Counted from the stretch's first letter, positions 11,703 through 22,991 are shown. The stretch is DNA of 64,000 nt from Sisyra terminalis (GCA_958496175.1 OY292276.1:33562449-33626448), one strand, 5' to 3'. Program-made: numbers and translations. Notes: generated by a model from the sequence alone, not told the origin.

Positions 11703-13901
11703 TTAGAGGCCAGCATGAATTCCACTTTCGATGCCACATTCATTACTACCACGTAAAATTTTGAAGTAACCCTTATCACCCCATTCTGAATTCCATGAAT
11801 TGGCAACTAACCAATAGGGGGTTCCATCTTCAACTCCCCAGCCAAGAATTTTCACTGCATGTCCACCTAAATAGCTTCCCGTTGTATGTGAATAAACACC
11901 TAAAAATTAACGATAAAGTACCTGTTGAAACTTTTTTTTTTTATTATTTTTACCAGATTTATAATATAAGAAGTCTTCATATACATCATAGTCAGCTGAT
12001 ACTGGTCCAAAGTGAAAAATTTCATACTGAATTTGTTCAACTGTGTTTGAAACTGAATAAGATTTTACTCCGAAATGTAGATCCATGTAAAAAGGAGTTG
12101 CAAAGTTTGGATTAGTACAGTTGTTTTGAATGCAAGTAGGTGTTATTTCTTCTTCATCGTCACAACTTGGATAAGATCCATTAACGTGATGACTGCATGG
12201 CGGTACTTCGTAAGGTTGACAACCCTTAACAATCATTTACGAATTGCAAGTTGTAAAAAAATGTTGTCTTATGCTCAATGCATTGCAGCTTTTTAGTATT
12301 TCTAACCAGTTTAAAGACGACTAGCCGCCTTACAAGAAGTGAAGAGAGAACATGAGCTCAATAAAGGCTGTTTCAATAAGAGCGCAAGATTTGAATTGCG
12401 TACCATGTTTGACAGTCTTAATGTCACATGATTATGACATAATAAATTGAAAGAAGACAGATGGAAGTTAGTAAACTTGAAACAGTAGACCATGAACAGC
12501 GAATAGAATTCACCAATTGAATCCTTGAGTAACCTGCTGATTTTGCAAACAAAATCATTTTCAGTAATGAGACCATTTTCACCTCGATAGCTTCGTAAAT
12601 AGGCAAATCTGTCGCATTTGGGGCTTTGAAAATCCACGAATGATTCATCAGAAAACAATGCATCCACAACGGGTCACTGTATGGTGTGCATTATGGTCTG
12701 GAGGAATAATTGGACCGTTTATCTTCGAAAACGATGAAGGTAATGCAGTAACGGTGAATGGTGATCTTTATCGCGATATGATAACAGTTTCTTGTACCTC
12801 ATTTGGAAGCTATTAATATTGACGGCATTATTTCCCGATTTGGTGGCCAGAATTAGCCTGTACGCTCCTACGATTTAATTCTTTTAAGATTTCTAGCTGT
12901 GGGATTATCTGAAATTACAGGTTAATGCCAATAAGCCTGCAACCATCGAAGCATTAAAAGCCAAAATTAGATGCTGTGTAAATCAAATACCACCACATGT
13001 ATTCAATGACGTTATTGAAAATTTCGTCAAAAGGGTATGCAAATGCTAGCAAAGTCATGGTGTTAACAATTTGTTTCCTACATAATTCCCAAATGTACAT
13101 TTTCTTATTCAATAAATATTTCAATATTTTGCTACAGAAAACCAAGTTTTAATTGAACACTGAAATCTTGCGCTCTTATTGAAACACTCTTTATTAGCAT
13201 TAAGTCATAATGAGTAATTCACGACATATTTTTTGTATTTGTGCTCTCATTTAAGAAGACCATTAATGCTAAAAACCCTAAAAGGTTGCGACTTTTATTT
13301 AACTGTACAAATTTTACTTACCTCGGTAGAGTTATATCCTCCTCCAGTTACAAGTCCATCTCTTGTCCATTTTCTCCAAACAGTTGCTGTCATTCCACCG
13401 TTACACCCCGATCCACACATTTTGCAACAACTATTTACATATTCAGCTCCAATTACGGCTTGATTTTTGCCATTCGAATGAATGCATATTCTATCGGAAA
13501 TAGCTTCAGTTGATCCATGTGCCTAAGGGAAAAAAGTTGTTAAATATCAATATCATTTTTGATCAAAATTATAAACTTGCCCAACAAGATCCACAACTTC
13601 CTTGATCACGAATGTTTCCTATTGATAAGCAATTAGGCCATTGTTCACGAGCATCAAAATTGTCTGGTAAATCTTGAACTTTTTCCAATGGTTTTGTTGG
13701 TAAAATGTTCTTTGGACTTTTAATCGCACCACATAAATGACTCAGCGTCCGAGGAGAGATATTTTTGTCGAAATTAAAACCAGCTTGCCATGTTGTTTTC
13801 AACGAATTGACATGGGCCACAATTTTCTCTGCCTCAGTTTTAGAAACTGATATAGCAGAACTAAAATTAAAGAGCGCTAACAAAATAAGTAGTTTGTACA
13901 T
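11703..13901 (-). CDS. Cathepsin B-like cysteine protease, four exons
   Basis: Exons on the minus strand are 13901-13581, 13522-13322, 12224-11954 and 11899-11703, giving 329 residues in an unbroken frame, the normal cathepsin B length. Residues 1-16 form a signal peptide. The propeptide contains TWQAGFNF, and the mature enzyme probably starts near LPDNFDAR (residue 78). Catalytic Cys106 lies in QGSCGSCW, His278 in [11 protein letters not shown] and Asn298 in NSWN. The occluding-loop histidines are residues 186-187 in PPCSHH, which in this family gives dipeptidyl carboxypeptidase activity. Expected role: lysosomal or secreted gut protein digestion. Intron 1 begins GCAAGT instead of GT, directly after the Cys-Trp codons. 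Intron 2 carries a mariner-type insertion; intron 3 is only 54 bp. No disabling mutation was seen, so the gene is likely functional. Confidence 0.93.
12364..13191 (+). mobile_element. Defective mariner/Tc1-type transposon in cathepsin B intron 2
   Basis: The ends are ~30-bp inverted repeats containing TTTCAATAAGAGCGCAAGAT, at 12364-12392 and, inverted, at 13163-13191, differing at two positions near the tips. TA dinucleotides flank both ends (12362-12363 and 13192-13193), the Tc1/mariner target duplication. Plus-strand transposase remnants are readable: ANKIIFSNE (first Asp region, now Asn) near 12548, then [16 protein letters not shown] at about 12675, and the C-terminal helices after 12900. 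At 828 bp, with an internal deletion and frameshifts, it cannot encode active transposase. It lies antisense to the host gene and inside an intron, so splicing should remove it. Confidence 0.88.
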
Positions 13902-13945
13902 TATTCTAAAATGTGTGCTAAATGAACATTTTTTATTTTTTTTCC

Positions 13946-13957
13946 TCTTATATATAC
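13946..13957 (-). promoter_or_regulatory. TATA box of cathepsin B gene
   Basis: The minus strand reads TATATATAAG about 45 bases before the cathepsin B start codon, the right distance for a TATA box with a short 5' UTR. Confidence 0.55.
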
Positions 13958-14094
13958 CTTTTAATAGCGTATGTAAATTATATCATTGTGTGTTTATCTA
14001 ATAGGTATTATCTGTTTTTTTAAGATGATAAAATAATTAAATGCGTATTCATATGAAAAAGTAATTTTGAAGGATTTTACAATAGGTAATTTTC

Positions 14095-14240
14095 GCTTAC
14101 TGGTGGGCGCGTGGTAAAGGTGGTCGAACCTCGTATCGAGTGAGTTTTCGATGTTTCCCGATTAACGGATTTTTACTAGCCCTAGAGTCGCTAAAAACCT
14201 CAGTTTATAAGGCGATAATGGTAAATAATAATTAAGAAAA
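14095..14240 (+). repeat. tRNA-derived SINE copy 1
   Basis: CTTACTGGTGG at 14095 begins a segment matching the minus-strand copy at 61400-61583: a tRNA-like head (this copy has lost part of the head between the A and B boxes), the block TCGTATCGAG, then a body ending GGTAAATAATAATTAAGAAAA. The two copies differ by many substitutions, implying age. Confidence 0.7.
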
Positions 14241-15469
14241 AGTGATAATCTTAGCGATCAAATCGGAATGATCAGGAAGAGATAATTTTCAAATTCAATC
14301 GTGTATAACCACTTGAAAAGTCTAGGTTTTAACTCGAAGCTGAATATTCCCTCCTGGATATTTCTGGTTATTATGGGGAAAAATTTAACCTTATCAGTTT
14401 TGGGACATCAAAGAGCAAAAAGTAAAAAACCACGCTACTGCCAGAAAGATGGCAAAAGATATTGAGGCAGAAAGACTAATATATTCTTTATTAAAATATT
14501 TTTTCACTACTACTACGAAAATTGTCTTTTATTCTCACAAAAAAAAAACGGATTTACTTTTCGAACAACCCAATATCTAATTTATATAATAAATAAAACA
14601 AAATCGTATTAGGAAGGTACCAAAATACACAGGTGTTAGTTTGTATTTACAACTGAAGAATGGTTGAACCGGTTTTCATGATCCATGATTTGCTGGATTC
14701 GTCTACTCTAAGGTTAATAGAATAACTATAAGAACATCTAGAAAATTATGAAAAACTAATATATTTTCGCACATAAAAACCAGAGGACTTCATACCGGTG
14801 AACTTCATACCACCTAAAATTTAATTGCGAAAATTAAATGATATCGACTCATCATCGAAAACAAGTCGACCAAATCACTTGTATTGTACAAATCCAGAGC
14901 TGTTTAGCAGATTTACCCTGAGTGATACAAAAAGAAAACATGGATAAATAATTACTAAAATCAATTAACTAATTAATCTAATTGATTATCCATAACAAAC
15001 TCAATTTAAATTTAGTTTTAGTAAATTCGCAATTTTTATCATAAAATATCTTATTTTTTTAAATACATTACGTGATGTTATAAGAGAACCTAGTTAAACA
15101 AGTACCCGCGAGTGTATGTGCCTGGGTATAAATGCGTGTGAAAATGCATGTGCACTTGTTATTTTACACAAACGTGTAGAATCATATTGACAATTTAACA
15201 TTTTGAATTCTTTATGAATTATCTGCTTTGTTTTCATTTAAATATTTTCTTAATTTCACTTTGAAACATGGAACATGGGAAAAATATAAAACCTTCAGAT
15301 AGAGCGACGAAGCGTCTTAGATCTGACACCCCAACGCAGGAACCATTTACCACTTGTAATAGGTACTAGGTCCTCGCAACAATGAACCAAAGCGACGAAA
15401 TATAAATCAGTACGCTAACGATACCATAGCCTTCATCTATATTTATTAAAAACATCGGAAATATAAATT
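14241..15469. other. AT-rich stretch, no gene seen
   Basis: No frame longer than about 60 codons with any recognisable feature. Nothing to report beyond low-complexity A/T runs. Confidence 0.4.
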
Positions 15470-15615
15470 CAGCAAAAACTGAAATAAATCAAGAAGCCAA
15501 AAGTTCCTTCATCTACAAAGCCCTGGCGGGGAGAATTAAACTTAACTGTAACTCAGTGGAAGACTTTCGAGTCATAGTAAAATTCCTAGAAAAATAAAAT
15601 GCCGAATTTTACACG
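15470..15615 (+). pseudogene. Possible Jockey ORF1 (PRE_C2HC-like) fragment
   Basis: One frame reads SFIYKALAGRIKLNCNSVED followed by FRVIVKFLEK and, after a TAA, AEFYTF. This resembles the domain before the zinc knuckles in Jockey ORF1 proteins (a hydrophobic block, then KINCNS-D-FR, then EFHTY). The piece is short and isolated, so the call is tentative. Confidence 0.45.
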
Positions 15616-15639
15616 TTTATTTTTTACTAAACACTGCTA

Positions 15640-16217
15640 TACCTATTTCTGCGCTACTAATACCGAGGTTGCGGTGGCGGAGGCAGCATTGGCGGTGGCA
15701 GATTCTTCCTCTTCCTCTAAACCGCACGCTGGTTTCTGTGCCTCTTGCATCTACACTTCTTTTCTTCTGCCTCCGTCAGTGACTGTGAAGCTCCTTTCGG
15801 TTCCTCCGGCTTCTTCGAAGTCCTCTACAGATAATTGAACAATGTTAAATATTTGAAAATTTCAACTTTTCGTTTCTTTCTGTACTATGAAGTAGTTTAA
15901 AAGCTATTTGTGAAATGAAAGCCTTTCTGAGTAATATTATGCATTTTTTCCTCATTTACTGTTCGACGTGAGTAGTCGAACACCGACTAGTTTTCAAATA
16001 TTTGTTTCATTTCTAATTTTTACCCATCGCAACGTATCACAGATTCATTTTTGCTTTTGCAATAAGTGTACAAATTTATGATTAAAATAAAAATATTAAC
16101 AGGATCGGGAAGTAGGTAATGTCATTACGAACCTATCGACATTCAATTACTATTTATCAGTTTATAAGTAATTTCAAAGTCGTACCTAAAGACATTTTTA
16201 TCGTGACTAGTTTACAC
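15640..16217 (-). repeat. Diverged duplicate of 16690-17393 (copy 1)
   Basis: This segment and 16690-17393 align over most of their length, including a non-coding stretch with GTCGAACACCGACTAGTTTT and CCCATCGCAACGTATCACAG. In the Pro-rich part the length differences are multiples of three (15 and 3 bases), hinting at a former coding sequence on the minus strand. This copy has extra stops (for example within RAV*RKRKNLPP), so it is the more decayed. Confidence 0.75.
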
Positions 16218-16417
16218 ACAAAACATTAAACTCCATTAAGCTCCATACTGTTACGGTTAAATAAATTCACAAAAGGAATAGAAATTCGGCATTATATGCT
16301 TCGCAATTAAAGTTTGTGTAAACATTTTGTGTTTTTTTATTATGTTAAGAAAACGACATTGCTTTCCAATTTCCTACATATATTTTTGATTAAAATATGT
16401 TTGTTTCTTTTTTCATG

Positions 16418-16500
16418 TTTCGGTATTTGATATTCGGCCTAATAGTAACCAATATTCGGTCGAATACCGAATAGTGGCTGAATATTCGTGGCATCTGTAA
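16418..16500. repeat. ATTCGG-rich inverted repeat patch
   Basis: Several short direct and inverted copies of ATTCGG(T/C)CGAATA-like sequence lie together, the kind of palindromic patch seen in MITE termini. Boundaries are unclear. Confidence 0.4.
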
Positions 16501-16698
16501 AAATACCCTTCTTTTGAATCTGTAAAAAATAGCTTAGTCGAAACGTGTATGTGTGGCGCTGCTATTGTCTATGCGCGAGATTTGTAAGACCGAGTAGTAA
16601 CTTGCGTCTAGAGATTGAGTTACCTAACTCCTTCACAATTTCTAAAGTACCAGTCATTTATGTCTTATTGTTAACTCTTTATTGATAATTTTTTTTCT

Positions 16699-17061
16699 TT
16701 ATTTACATTTTTTAAAAAAATAAAATGACCTGTAGTAGGGACCGTATGGTCGTGCCGCTGTTCTATGGTACGGATCATATGGATTGCTTCCATACGATGT
16801 CCTGTTGCTTCATGGACGAGGTTGCGGCGGCGGTGGCGGAGATAGCATCGGCGGCAAATTTTGCCGTTTCCTCCACACCGCACGCCGGTTTCGTCGCCGC
16901 CTATACCGCCGATTTCGGTGTCTACGCTTCTGCTTCGTTTCCTCTGCCTCCTTTGCCGATGAAGCTGGTTTTTCTTTGGGCTTCTTGGTGGGCTTCCAGA
17001 AGTATTGGACCAATTTCGATATTTTGAACCTTTTGTCTGCTGCTTGCTTTCTGTGCGTGTA
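16699..17061 (-). pseudogene. Lys/Arg-rich, Pro- and Tyr-rich frame, one internal stop
   Basis: After a TAG at 17062 the minus-strand frame stays open to a TAA at 16699 except for a TGA at 16810-16812. It encodes a KPTKKPKEKP segment, an Arg-rich stretch, a proline run (LSPPPPPQPRP), then after the TGA a Pro/Tyr-rich tail (YGSNPYDPYH, ARPYGPYYRSF). Shared bias on both sides of the TGA suggests one former protein, perhaps a secreted or cuticular type, but I do not recognise the family. No ATG start is evident; a missing upstream exon is possible. The same region is duplicated at 15640-16217. Confidence 0.4.
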
Positions 17062-17573
17062 CTATGAAGTTTCGTTTCCCTCTATATCAATAAAAGCCTT
17101 TCTGAATAATATTATGTATTTTTTCCTCATTTAATGTTCGGCGTGAATAGTCGAACACCGACTAGTTTTCGAATATTTATTTCATTTCTAATTTTTACCC
17201 ATCGCAACGTATCACAGATTCATTTTTTACTTTTGCAATGAGTGTACAAATTTATGATTAAAATAAAAATATTAAAAGTATCGGGAAGTAATGTCATTAC
17301 GAACCAATCGACTCATACTCAATTGTCATTTATCGGTTTATAATTTCAAAGTCGTACCTAAAGACATTTTCTTATTGGCGTGACTAGTTTACTCACTGTC
17401 ACTTAAATCAGTGTGATTGATATTTGTTAAAGATAAGTAATAAATAGTGCGACTATAATTGGTAAGTATTATTTTTTTGTTGTAATTATATGTGCTTCAT
17501 AATTAATGATATCATGTTTATTTTTATTTCATTAAATACTTCTATAAAAGTTTTATTTTTTCTACAGATAATA

Positions 17574-17830
17574 ATGGCTGAACCAATGAAAAAATGTAAA
17601 CAATATAATATCGAATATTTGAAATATGGATTTATTGAGTTGCCTGTAAATATTACATAGCCAATGTGTCTGATTCGCCAGAAAATATTATCAAACGAAG
17701 CTATGAAGCCTTTGACTAAAATTCATGGTGATAAAAAAAAATAAGGATTTAAGTTATTTTCGTACACTAAAAGAAAAATTTAGCCAACAACCGACAGTGT
17801 TACAATACTCCTTTCAACCGCAACCTCACA
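17574..17830 (+). pseudogene. hAT (Buster/SCAND3-like) N-terminal BED exon remnant
   Basis: Just downstream of a good 3' splice site (TTTTTCTACAG ending near 17567), the ATG at 17574 opens YNIEYLKYGFIELP, then after a TAG QPMCLI, LSNEAMKP, TKIHGDKK, and after another break DLSYFRTLKEKF. This is the BED-type zinc finger region at the start of Buster-lineage hAT transposases and their domesticated relatives. An upstream exon ending AATTG|GTAAGT (17463) may be the 5' UTR exon. The second finger Cys is replaced and the catalytic region is absent. Confidence 0.65.
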
Positions 17831-17927
17831 AGATGGTGATGACTTGCTTGCTTCAAAATACAACTCTTTATTGAAAAAGTTGTGGCTTTTGGATCCAAAG
17901 CCGTGTCAAAAGATTGACAATGTCGCC

Positions 17928-17965
17928 AACGTTTCGCAACCTCTCCGGGTCACGTCTTCAGGGCG
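17928..17965 (-). ncRNA. Hammerhead-ribozyme-like core at Penelope 3' side
   Basis: On the minus strand: CTGAAGA, one unpaired base, a six-pair stem GTGACC/GGTTGC with a short loop, then GAAAC. This matches the hammerhead core CUGANGA-stem II-GAAA. Penelope-like elements are known to carry such ribozymes near their ends, and this sits about 150 bp downstream of the Penelope coding remnant. Confidence 0.5.
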
Positions 17966-18118
17966 TAATTGCTCCGAAACTAATCGCATGATGGTCCTCA
18001 AGTCGTCTTATATACCATCCATTGTGGGGCGGAAAATAAAGTTTAAAGCAGAAGAGCAGGTCAACCTATAAGAGAAGAAGGGAATAATCCTTCTCTTTTT
18101 AGTTGAAGAGCTATTCAA

Positions 18119-20294
18119 CTAAAAAACCGGGAGAATCACTTTCCAATTACGGTGAAGTTTGAGACCACTATCCCTGTTGATGTTATTGGGATTCTTGTGG
18201 ATCTCTATTCCTTCTCGGTGCTTTCTTTTGAAAAAGCCACGAGAAGAAGGGAGAATTTCGGTCTCGTCGAATCGCATAGAATGTCCAGTAGCCAAACAAT
18301 GCTCAGCCACAGCTGAGAGGTCGGTTTGACCAAACTTTCATTCCTTCGATGTCCCTTCAATCGTGTATTCACGAATCTCCCGGTTTCACAAATGTATACC
18401 TTTCCACATGAACAGGGGATTTTGTATACTCCAGGTCTAGAACTGGGGTCTTGTCCTTTGGGGACGGAAGTATACAAGATATTTTCGTAGGAGGCTTGAA
18501 CACCACCCTGAAATTATATTTCCTGAGCACCCTTCCAATACGGTCAGATACACCTCGAAGATACGGGAGAGACACGAGACGATCCAAATTCTCAACTTCG
18601 TCCGGAGGTCGCGAGCCATCTCGTGCTTTCAACCTATTAACGACTGACAAAATCTTTCTTCGATCATATCCATTTCCACGTAACGCCCTAACGATGTTAT
18701 TAATCTCCGAATCAAGCGACGAAGTTTCCGAGATGGATAAAGCTCAATGAACTAGGGAGCTGATCATGGAACGTTCTTGGGATGGATGGTGGTGTGAAGA
18801 GGAATGTAGGTATCGATTGGTAGGTGGGTTTTCTGTAAGCATATTGACCCAAAGAGCCATCATCCCTACGTCGAACCAGGACATCAAGGAAGGGTATTTG
18901 TTGGTCCCTTTCAATCTCCATAGTGAAGTCAATGGCAGGGTGTTGTGAGTTGAGGAAAGAGAGGAATTGAAGGAGGTTATTTTTGGCCATGGCTCCAGAT
19001 TACAAAAGTGTCGTCTACATACCTAAACCAGGTACTGGGCTTCAATGGAGCAACCCGAAGAACTCGAGTTTCAAAATCCTCCATGAAGATGTTTGCAATT
19101 ATGGGCGAGATGGGAGAGCCCATAGCGGCACCTGATTTTTGTTTGTAAAACTCATCTTGGAGTCTGAAGTACGTGGAGGTAAGATAGTATTCAATTAGTG
19201 GGAAAAGGTTAGATGAAATTTTATCGGATTTATGGATAATTGACAAGGTATATTAGATTGGGACATTCGTGAACAAAGAAACATCAAAGCTGACCAGGAG
19301 GTCATCTGGACCAACCCTGATGGTTGCTAATCTGTCCACGAAATTCCTAGAATTCACTATATGAGTTTGACTGAGACCAACCAGTTTTTGGAGTGGTTTG
19401 GTTAAATACTGGGCAAGATGGTAGGTAGGACCGCCAATATTACTTACAATTAGACGTAAGGGAACGGAATTTTTGTGGATCTTTGGAAGGCCATACAGCC
19501 TTGGAGCCGATGGTTCTCTCGGGCGAAGCCTTTTGATTACATCGGGATCCAAGTCTGCGTTATTAAGGAGTTGGATGGTTTTTCGAGCTATGATGTTCGT
19601 TGGATCCCTTTTCAGGGGCTCGTATGTATTACCATCTGAGAGGAGGGATCTAATTTTTTCATCATATTCATCTCTATTTATTACTACGGTAGCATTTCCT
19701 TTGTCAGCAGGCAGAATGACAATATCATTATTTTGTCTGAGACTTCGTAGTGCTAACCTTTCATCCCTAGATGGAAACCGGCAAGTGTGCACGTTGAAGA
19801 ATAATAGCTGCCTTGTTTTTAATGATATTGGCATCATCGGATGGTAAATTATATAAAGCAGTTTCAAGGCTACTAATTATTTCTCAGCGGGCACCCTTCT
19901 TCGGTGTGATGGAAAAATTATGACCCTTTGCGAGGACGGAGATTTGAGGCTTAGTAAGGATTATCTTGCTCAGATTTTTGACCGTATGAGTTAGGGTGGT
20001 TTGGGATTTGGGAGGATTAAGGCGAAGGAATTTGTCTTTTTGTTGGGCTGATCTGTGACAAGCGGTGCTAACCGCTTGATCGAAAGAAATTCTATCAAGG
20101 GCATCCCACAAATCTACGTTCAACTTACTCGACAGGGACAGATGCAGACGAAACAGGGTTTGAGACGTTTGAGCTATTTGGAACTTGGTGGTCGCAATTC
20201 TTTCTTTCACCAATCGTTCTGACGCACGTCGAAGAATAGATGCACTTTTAAGCGAAGAAAAAGAATTCTTCAATCGGCAACAAGCTGGAATCAC
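18119..20294 (-). pseudogene. Penelope-like element: reverse transcriptase and GIY-YIG endonuclease
   Basis: Blocks in order on the minus strand: an N-terminal segment (20294-19884), RT fingers and palm (19867-19253: ILPADKGNATVVINRDEYD, RLYGLPKIHK, LVSFDVSLFTNVPI), the palm with KSGAAMGSPISPIIAN and catalytic box RYVDD (about 19015), a connector (18990-18712), then GIY-YIG with GVYKIPCSCGKVYI (about 18430) and CLATGHSMRF. RT plus C-terminal GIY-YIG defines Penelope-like elements. Breaks: frameshifts near 19875, 18985, 18730, 18460 and 18310, and a TAA at 19253. All main domains remain readable, so decay is moderate. Confidence 0.92.
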
Positions 20295-20634
20295 ACGGTG
20301 GTCCCGGCAACGTTTCAGAAACGTTTAGTTACAAAGTTGTATATATAACGACTTTTGGAGTTTAGTAAACAAGTTCACTTCACTCACAGTAGAAAGGATT
20401 GCCTACCACCCCGTTTAGCACCACGGCCCTGACAAAGAGCGGTGTGCAGGACGACACATCTTGAACGTGCAACATCTTATCGATTTTACCTGCTTATTTC
20501 CAACCAGTATTTCCAAATTTGTTCTCCAAAATTTAAAATAAAGATATCGCTAAATTTTGTAAATAAAATACATGAGTGGATTGCTATTTTTTAACGTAAC
20601 AATATCTAATGTTTATATAATTTTTTTTTACATA

Positions 20635-22340
20635 ATGGCTAAAGTACCGGATCAAGAAATTGAAAAGTTGTTAGAAGACGATACTTTCAACAATGGTGAT
20701 GCGGATTATGATAGCGATTTGAACTTCGAAATATATAACTCCGATAGTACTGAAGTAGAAGACAACGTAGAAGAGGATTTTGACCCCGAAGTTATAAATT
20801 CTGATTCTGAAGACATTGAAGATCTGGAAGAAAACGAACTGCATTCGACATACACTTCCAAATCAGAGTTTATTTGGTGTTCCAAGCCTTCCAACAACAC
20901 CAAAGTTTATAATATTTCCACAATATATATGGGTCCCATGGCAGAAGCAAAAAATATATCGTCAATGAAAGATGCATTCAATTTATATTTGACTACAAAA
21001 ATGTTGGAAGAAATTGCGTCTTATACGAATCAATTTCGCCAATCGCTTGTACACAAACACAAATCGAGTAACGATATTGTTACGAAATGCGAATTAGAGG
21101 CTTTTATAGGTATTTTATTGGCATCCGGAAGATGTAATGGACGAAAGCTGGCCTTAAGAGAAATTTGGACTACTAATCCTCTTTAAAAATCATATTTTTT
21201 TTCAGCAGCCATGTTGAGGGAGATATTTTCTTCATTTTATTCAACCATACGTTTTGATGACAAAAAGAGTAGGAAAACAAAAATCGATCAAACTGGGGAC
21301 AAATTTATTCACATACGTTCAATATACGAACAGTTTAATAACGCTTGCCTAAAATATTTTTCTCCAGGGAGCTATCTCACCGTATATGAAATATTGGCAA
21401 CCTTCAGAGGGAGATGTCCATTCCGAGTATACATGAAAAGTAAGCCAGGTAAGTATGGGATCAAAATCTGGGTTAACACGGATGTTAAAATGTCGTATAT
21501 TCTTAATTCTCAACTGTATTTAGGAAAAATCGGCAACAAACTCGAAAAAAATCAAGGTGTAAGGATAGTAACAGAACTTTTTCGTCCATTTTTCAGAACT
21601 AGAAGAGGAGTGACAACTGGCAATTTCTTTACATCAATTCCTTTAGCGGACAATCTTTTTTTAAATGATGTGACTCTCACCGGAACAATCAGAAGAAACA
21701 AAAGAGAAATTCCAAAAATATTTACCGACACTCGAGATCGAGAAAATGTTTCTACTCTTTCTGGATTTGCAGACCATTTAACATTAATTTCATATTTGCC
21801 AATCAAAAATCAAGCGGTAACTATTATCCACAGAAGTCAAAAATGTTGAAGTATAAGATGGTCCGCGAAAAAGGCTTAATATTATTCTTCATTATAATAA
21901 AACCAAAGGAGCTGTCGATACTGGAGACAAAATGACCCAACAATATAGTTGTGTTAGGACTACTAGAAGGTGGCCGTTCAGAATATTCATGAAAATAATA
22001 GATATGGCTGCATTAAATGCCTACATTATTTGGGTAGAGAATAACCCAGATTGGTGAAAAGGAGACCGTAGACGAAGACAAGCATTTTATCGAGAATTGG
22101 TGAAAGAAAATGTTTTAAAACGGAAAAACAACAATGTAAATTACCACAAGCACATTCAACACGGCTTTGAGCTATTTGACCAAGTTATCAATAATGGAAA
22201 TAAGCACTCCAACGAAGAGCCTTCAATTGGTAAAGTAGAACAAGACTAGAAGGATATATCAAAAATTACGAGATGTAGTTTTTGCCCAAGAAGTGAAGAT
22301 AGAAAATCTAAAATTCGATGTGACTTTTGTAAAAAAATAT
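20635..22340 (+). pseudogene. piggyBac-type transposase, inactivated
   Basis: The ATG at 20635 starts an acidic N-terminus typical of piggyBac proteins. The frame is broken by TAA at 21184-21186 and shifts after about 21845. Motifs: FRGRCPFRVYMKSKPGKYGI (about 21405), NFFTSIPLADN (about 21625), then in another frame AVDTGDKM and TTRRWP (about 21910-21980), and finally the C-terminal Cys-rich domain RCSFCPRSE and RCDFCKK (about 22275-22345). Of the three catalytic Asp positions of piggyBac, the first is Tyr here (TVYE for TVDE) and the second is Gly (TTGNFF for the usual DNFF); the third (AVDT) is kept. An upstream in-frame ATG at 20572 adds a hydrophobic stretch and is unlikely to be the start. 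Confidence 0.92.
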
Positions 22341-22374
22341 TTGTGTTATTCACCGCTATCAAATTAAAACAATC

Positions 22375-22972
22375 TGCTGTGTCGCATGGCTTTAATCTTA
22401 AACTAAATGGTTAGGCCATCATAAAACACTGTCGCCAAGTCTATATTTACAATAATCTTATAATAATAATTTGCAAAACATTGTAAAAGTGAGGACAAAC
22501 CTTCACTTATCCTTGTCATAAAACCTGCCGCCATCCTCAATGAACTTAATCCTTGTTCAAAGCATCCTACCGCCACAAGAAAAGGTACAATTCAACCACT
22601 TCTTCAATCCTCATTACCAAATCTTCCCGCCAAAATAATCTACACCCCCCTTAATCTGAATGTACCAATCCTGTAACACTTCTTCCTATCATCCAAAATT
22701 TATCCTTAAGGCCCAACCTCCCGAAAAAGGTATAAAAACCAAAAAATGTTGTCATTCACATATAGTTGATATAGTTGCTTTTCCAACATATAGTTGACAT
22801 ATTTCACAAAGTTGTTATTCTAAGACATATCGTCAAAACTTGTATATTTTACAATAAACATTATTGTTACTATATAAAGAAATTTTATTATTGCTTCATG
22901 CAATTTTTTCGTTGAAAACCACAACCAGGTTTTTAATATAATATTCGAGGTAAAACAGTCGCGGATCGTACA
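22375..22972 (+). repeat. BEL/Pao 5' LTR
   Basis: The segment begins TGCTGTGTCGCATGG and ends CGGATCGTACA. It is nearly identical to 48344-48946, which defines both ends. A primer-binding site follows two bases later. The sequence TATAAAAACC near 22732 is a good promoter candidate within the LTR, and AATAAA lies near 22853. Confidence 0.88.
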
Positions 22973-22973
22973 T

Positions 22974-22991
22974 TGGTCCTTCGAGCCGGAT
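22974..22991 (+). promoter_or_regulatory. Primer-binding site of BEL/Pao element
   Basis: TGGTCCTTCGAGCCGGAT starts two bases after the LTR. Its complement would end in the tRNA 3' terminal CCA, as expected for a retrotransposon primer site. I do not assign the tRNA species. Confidence 0.7.

Noticed and set aside
12311..12667. Minus-strand ORF of 118 codons as a gene
   Set aside because: The plus strand of the same segment encodes mariner transposase motifs between matching TIRs; the minus frame is a shadow.
17100..17132. ATG at 17132 as the start of the Pro/Tyr-rich protein
   Set aside because: Its frame ends after about 16 codons and is not the frame of the Pro-rich segment.
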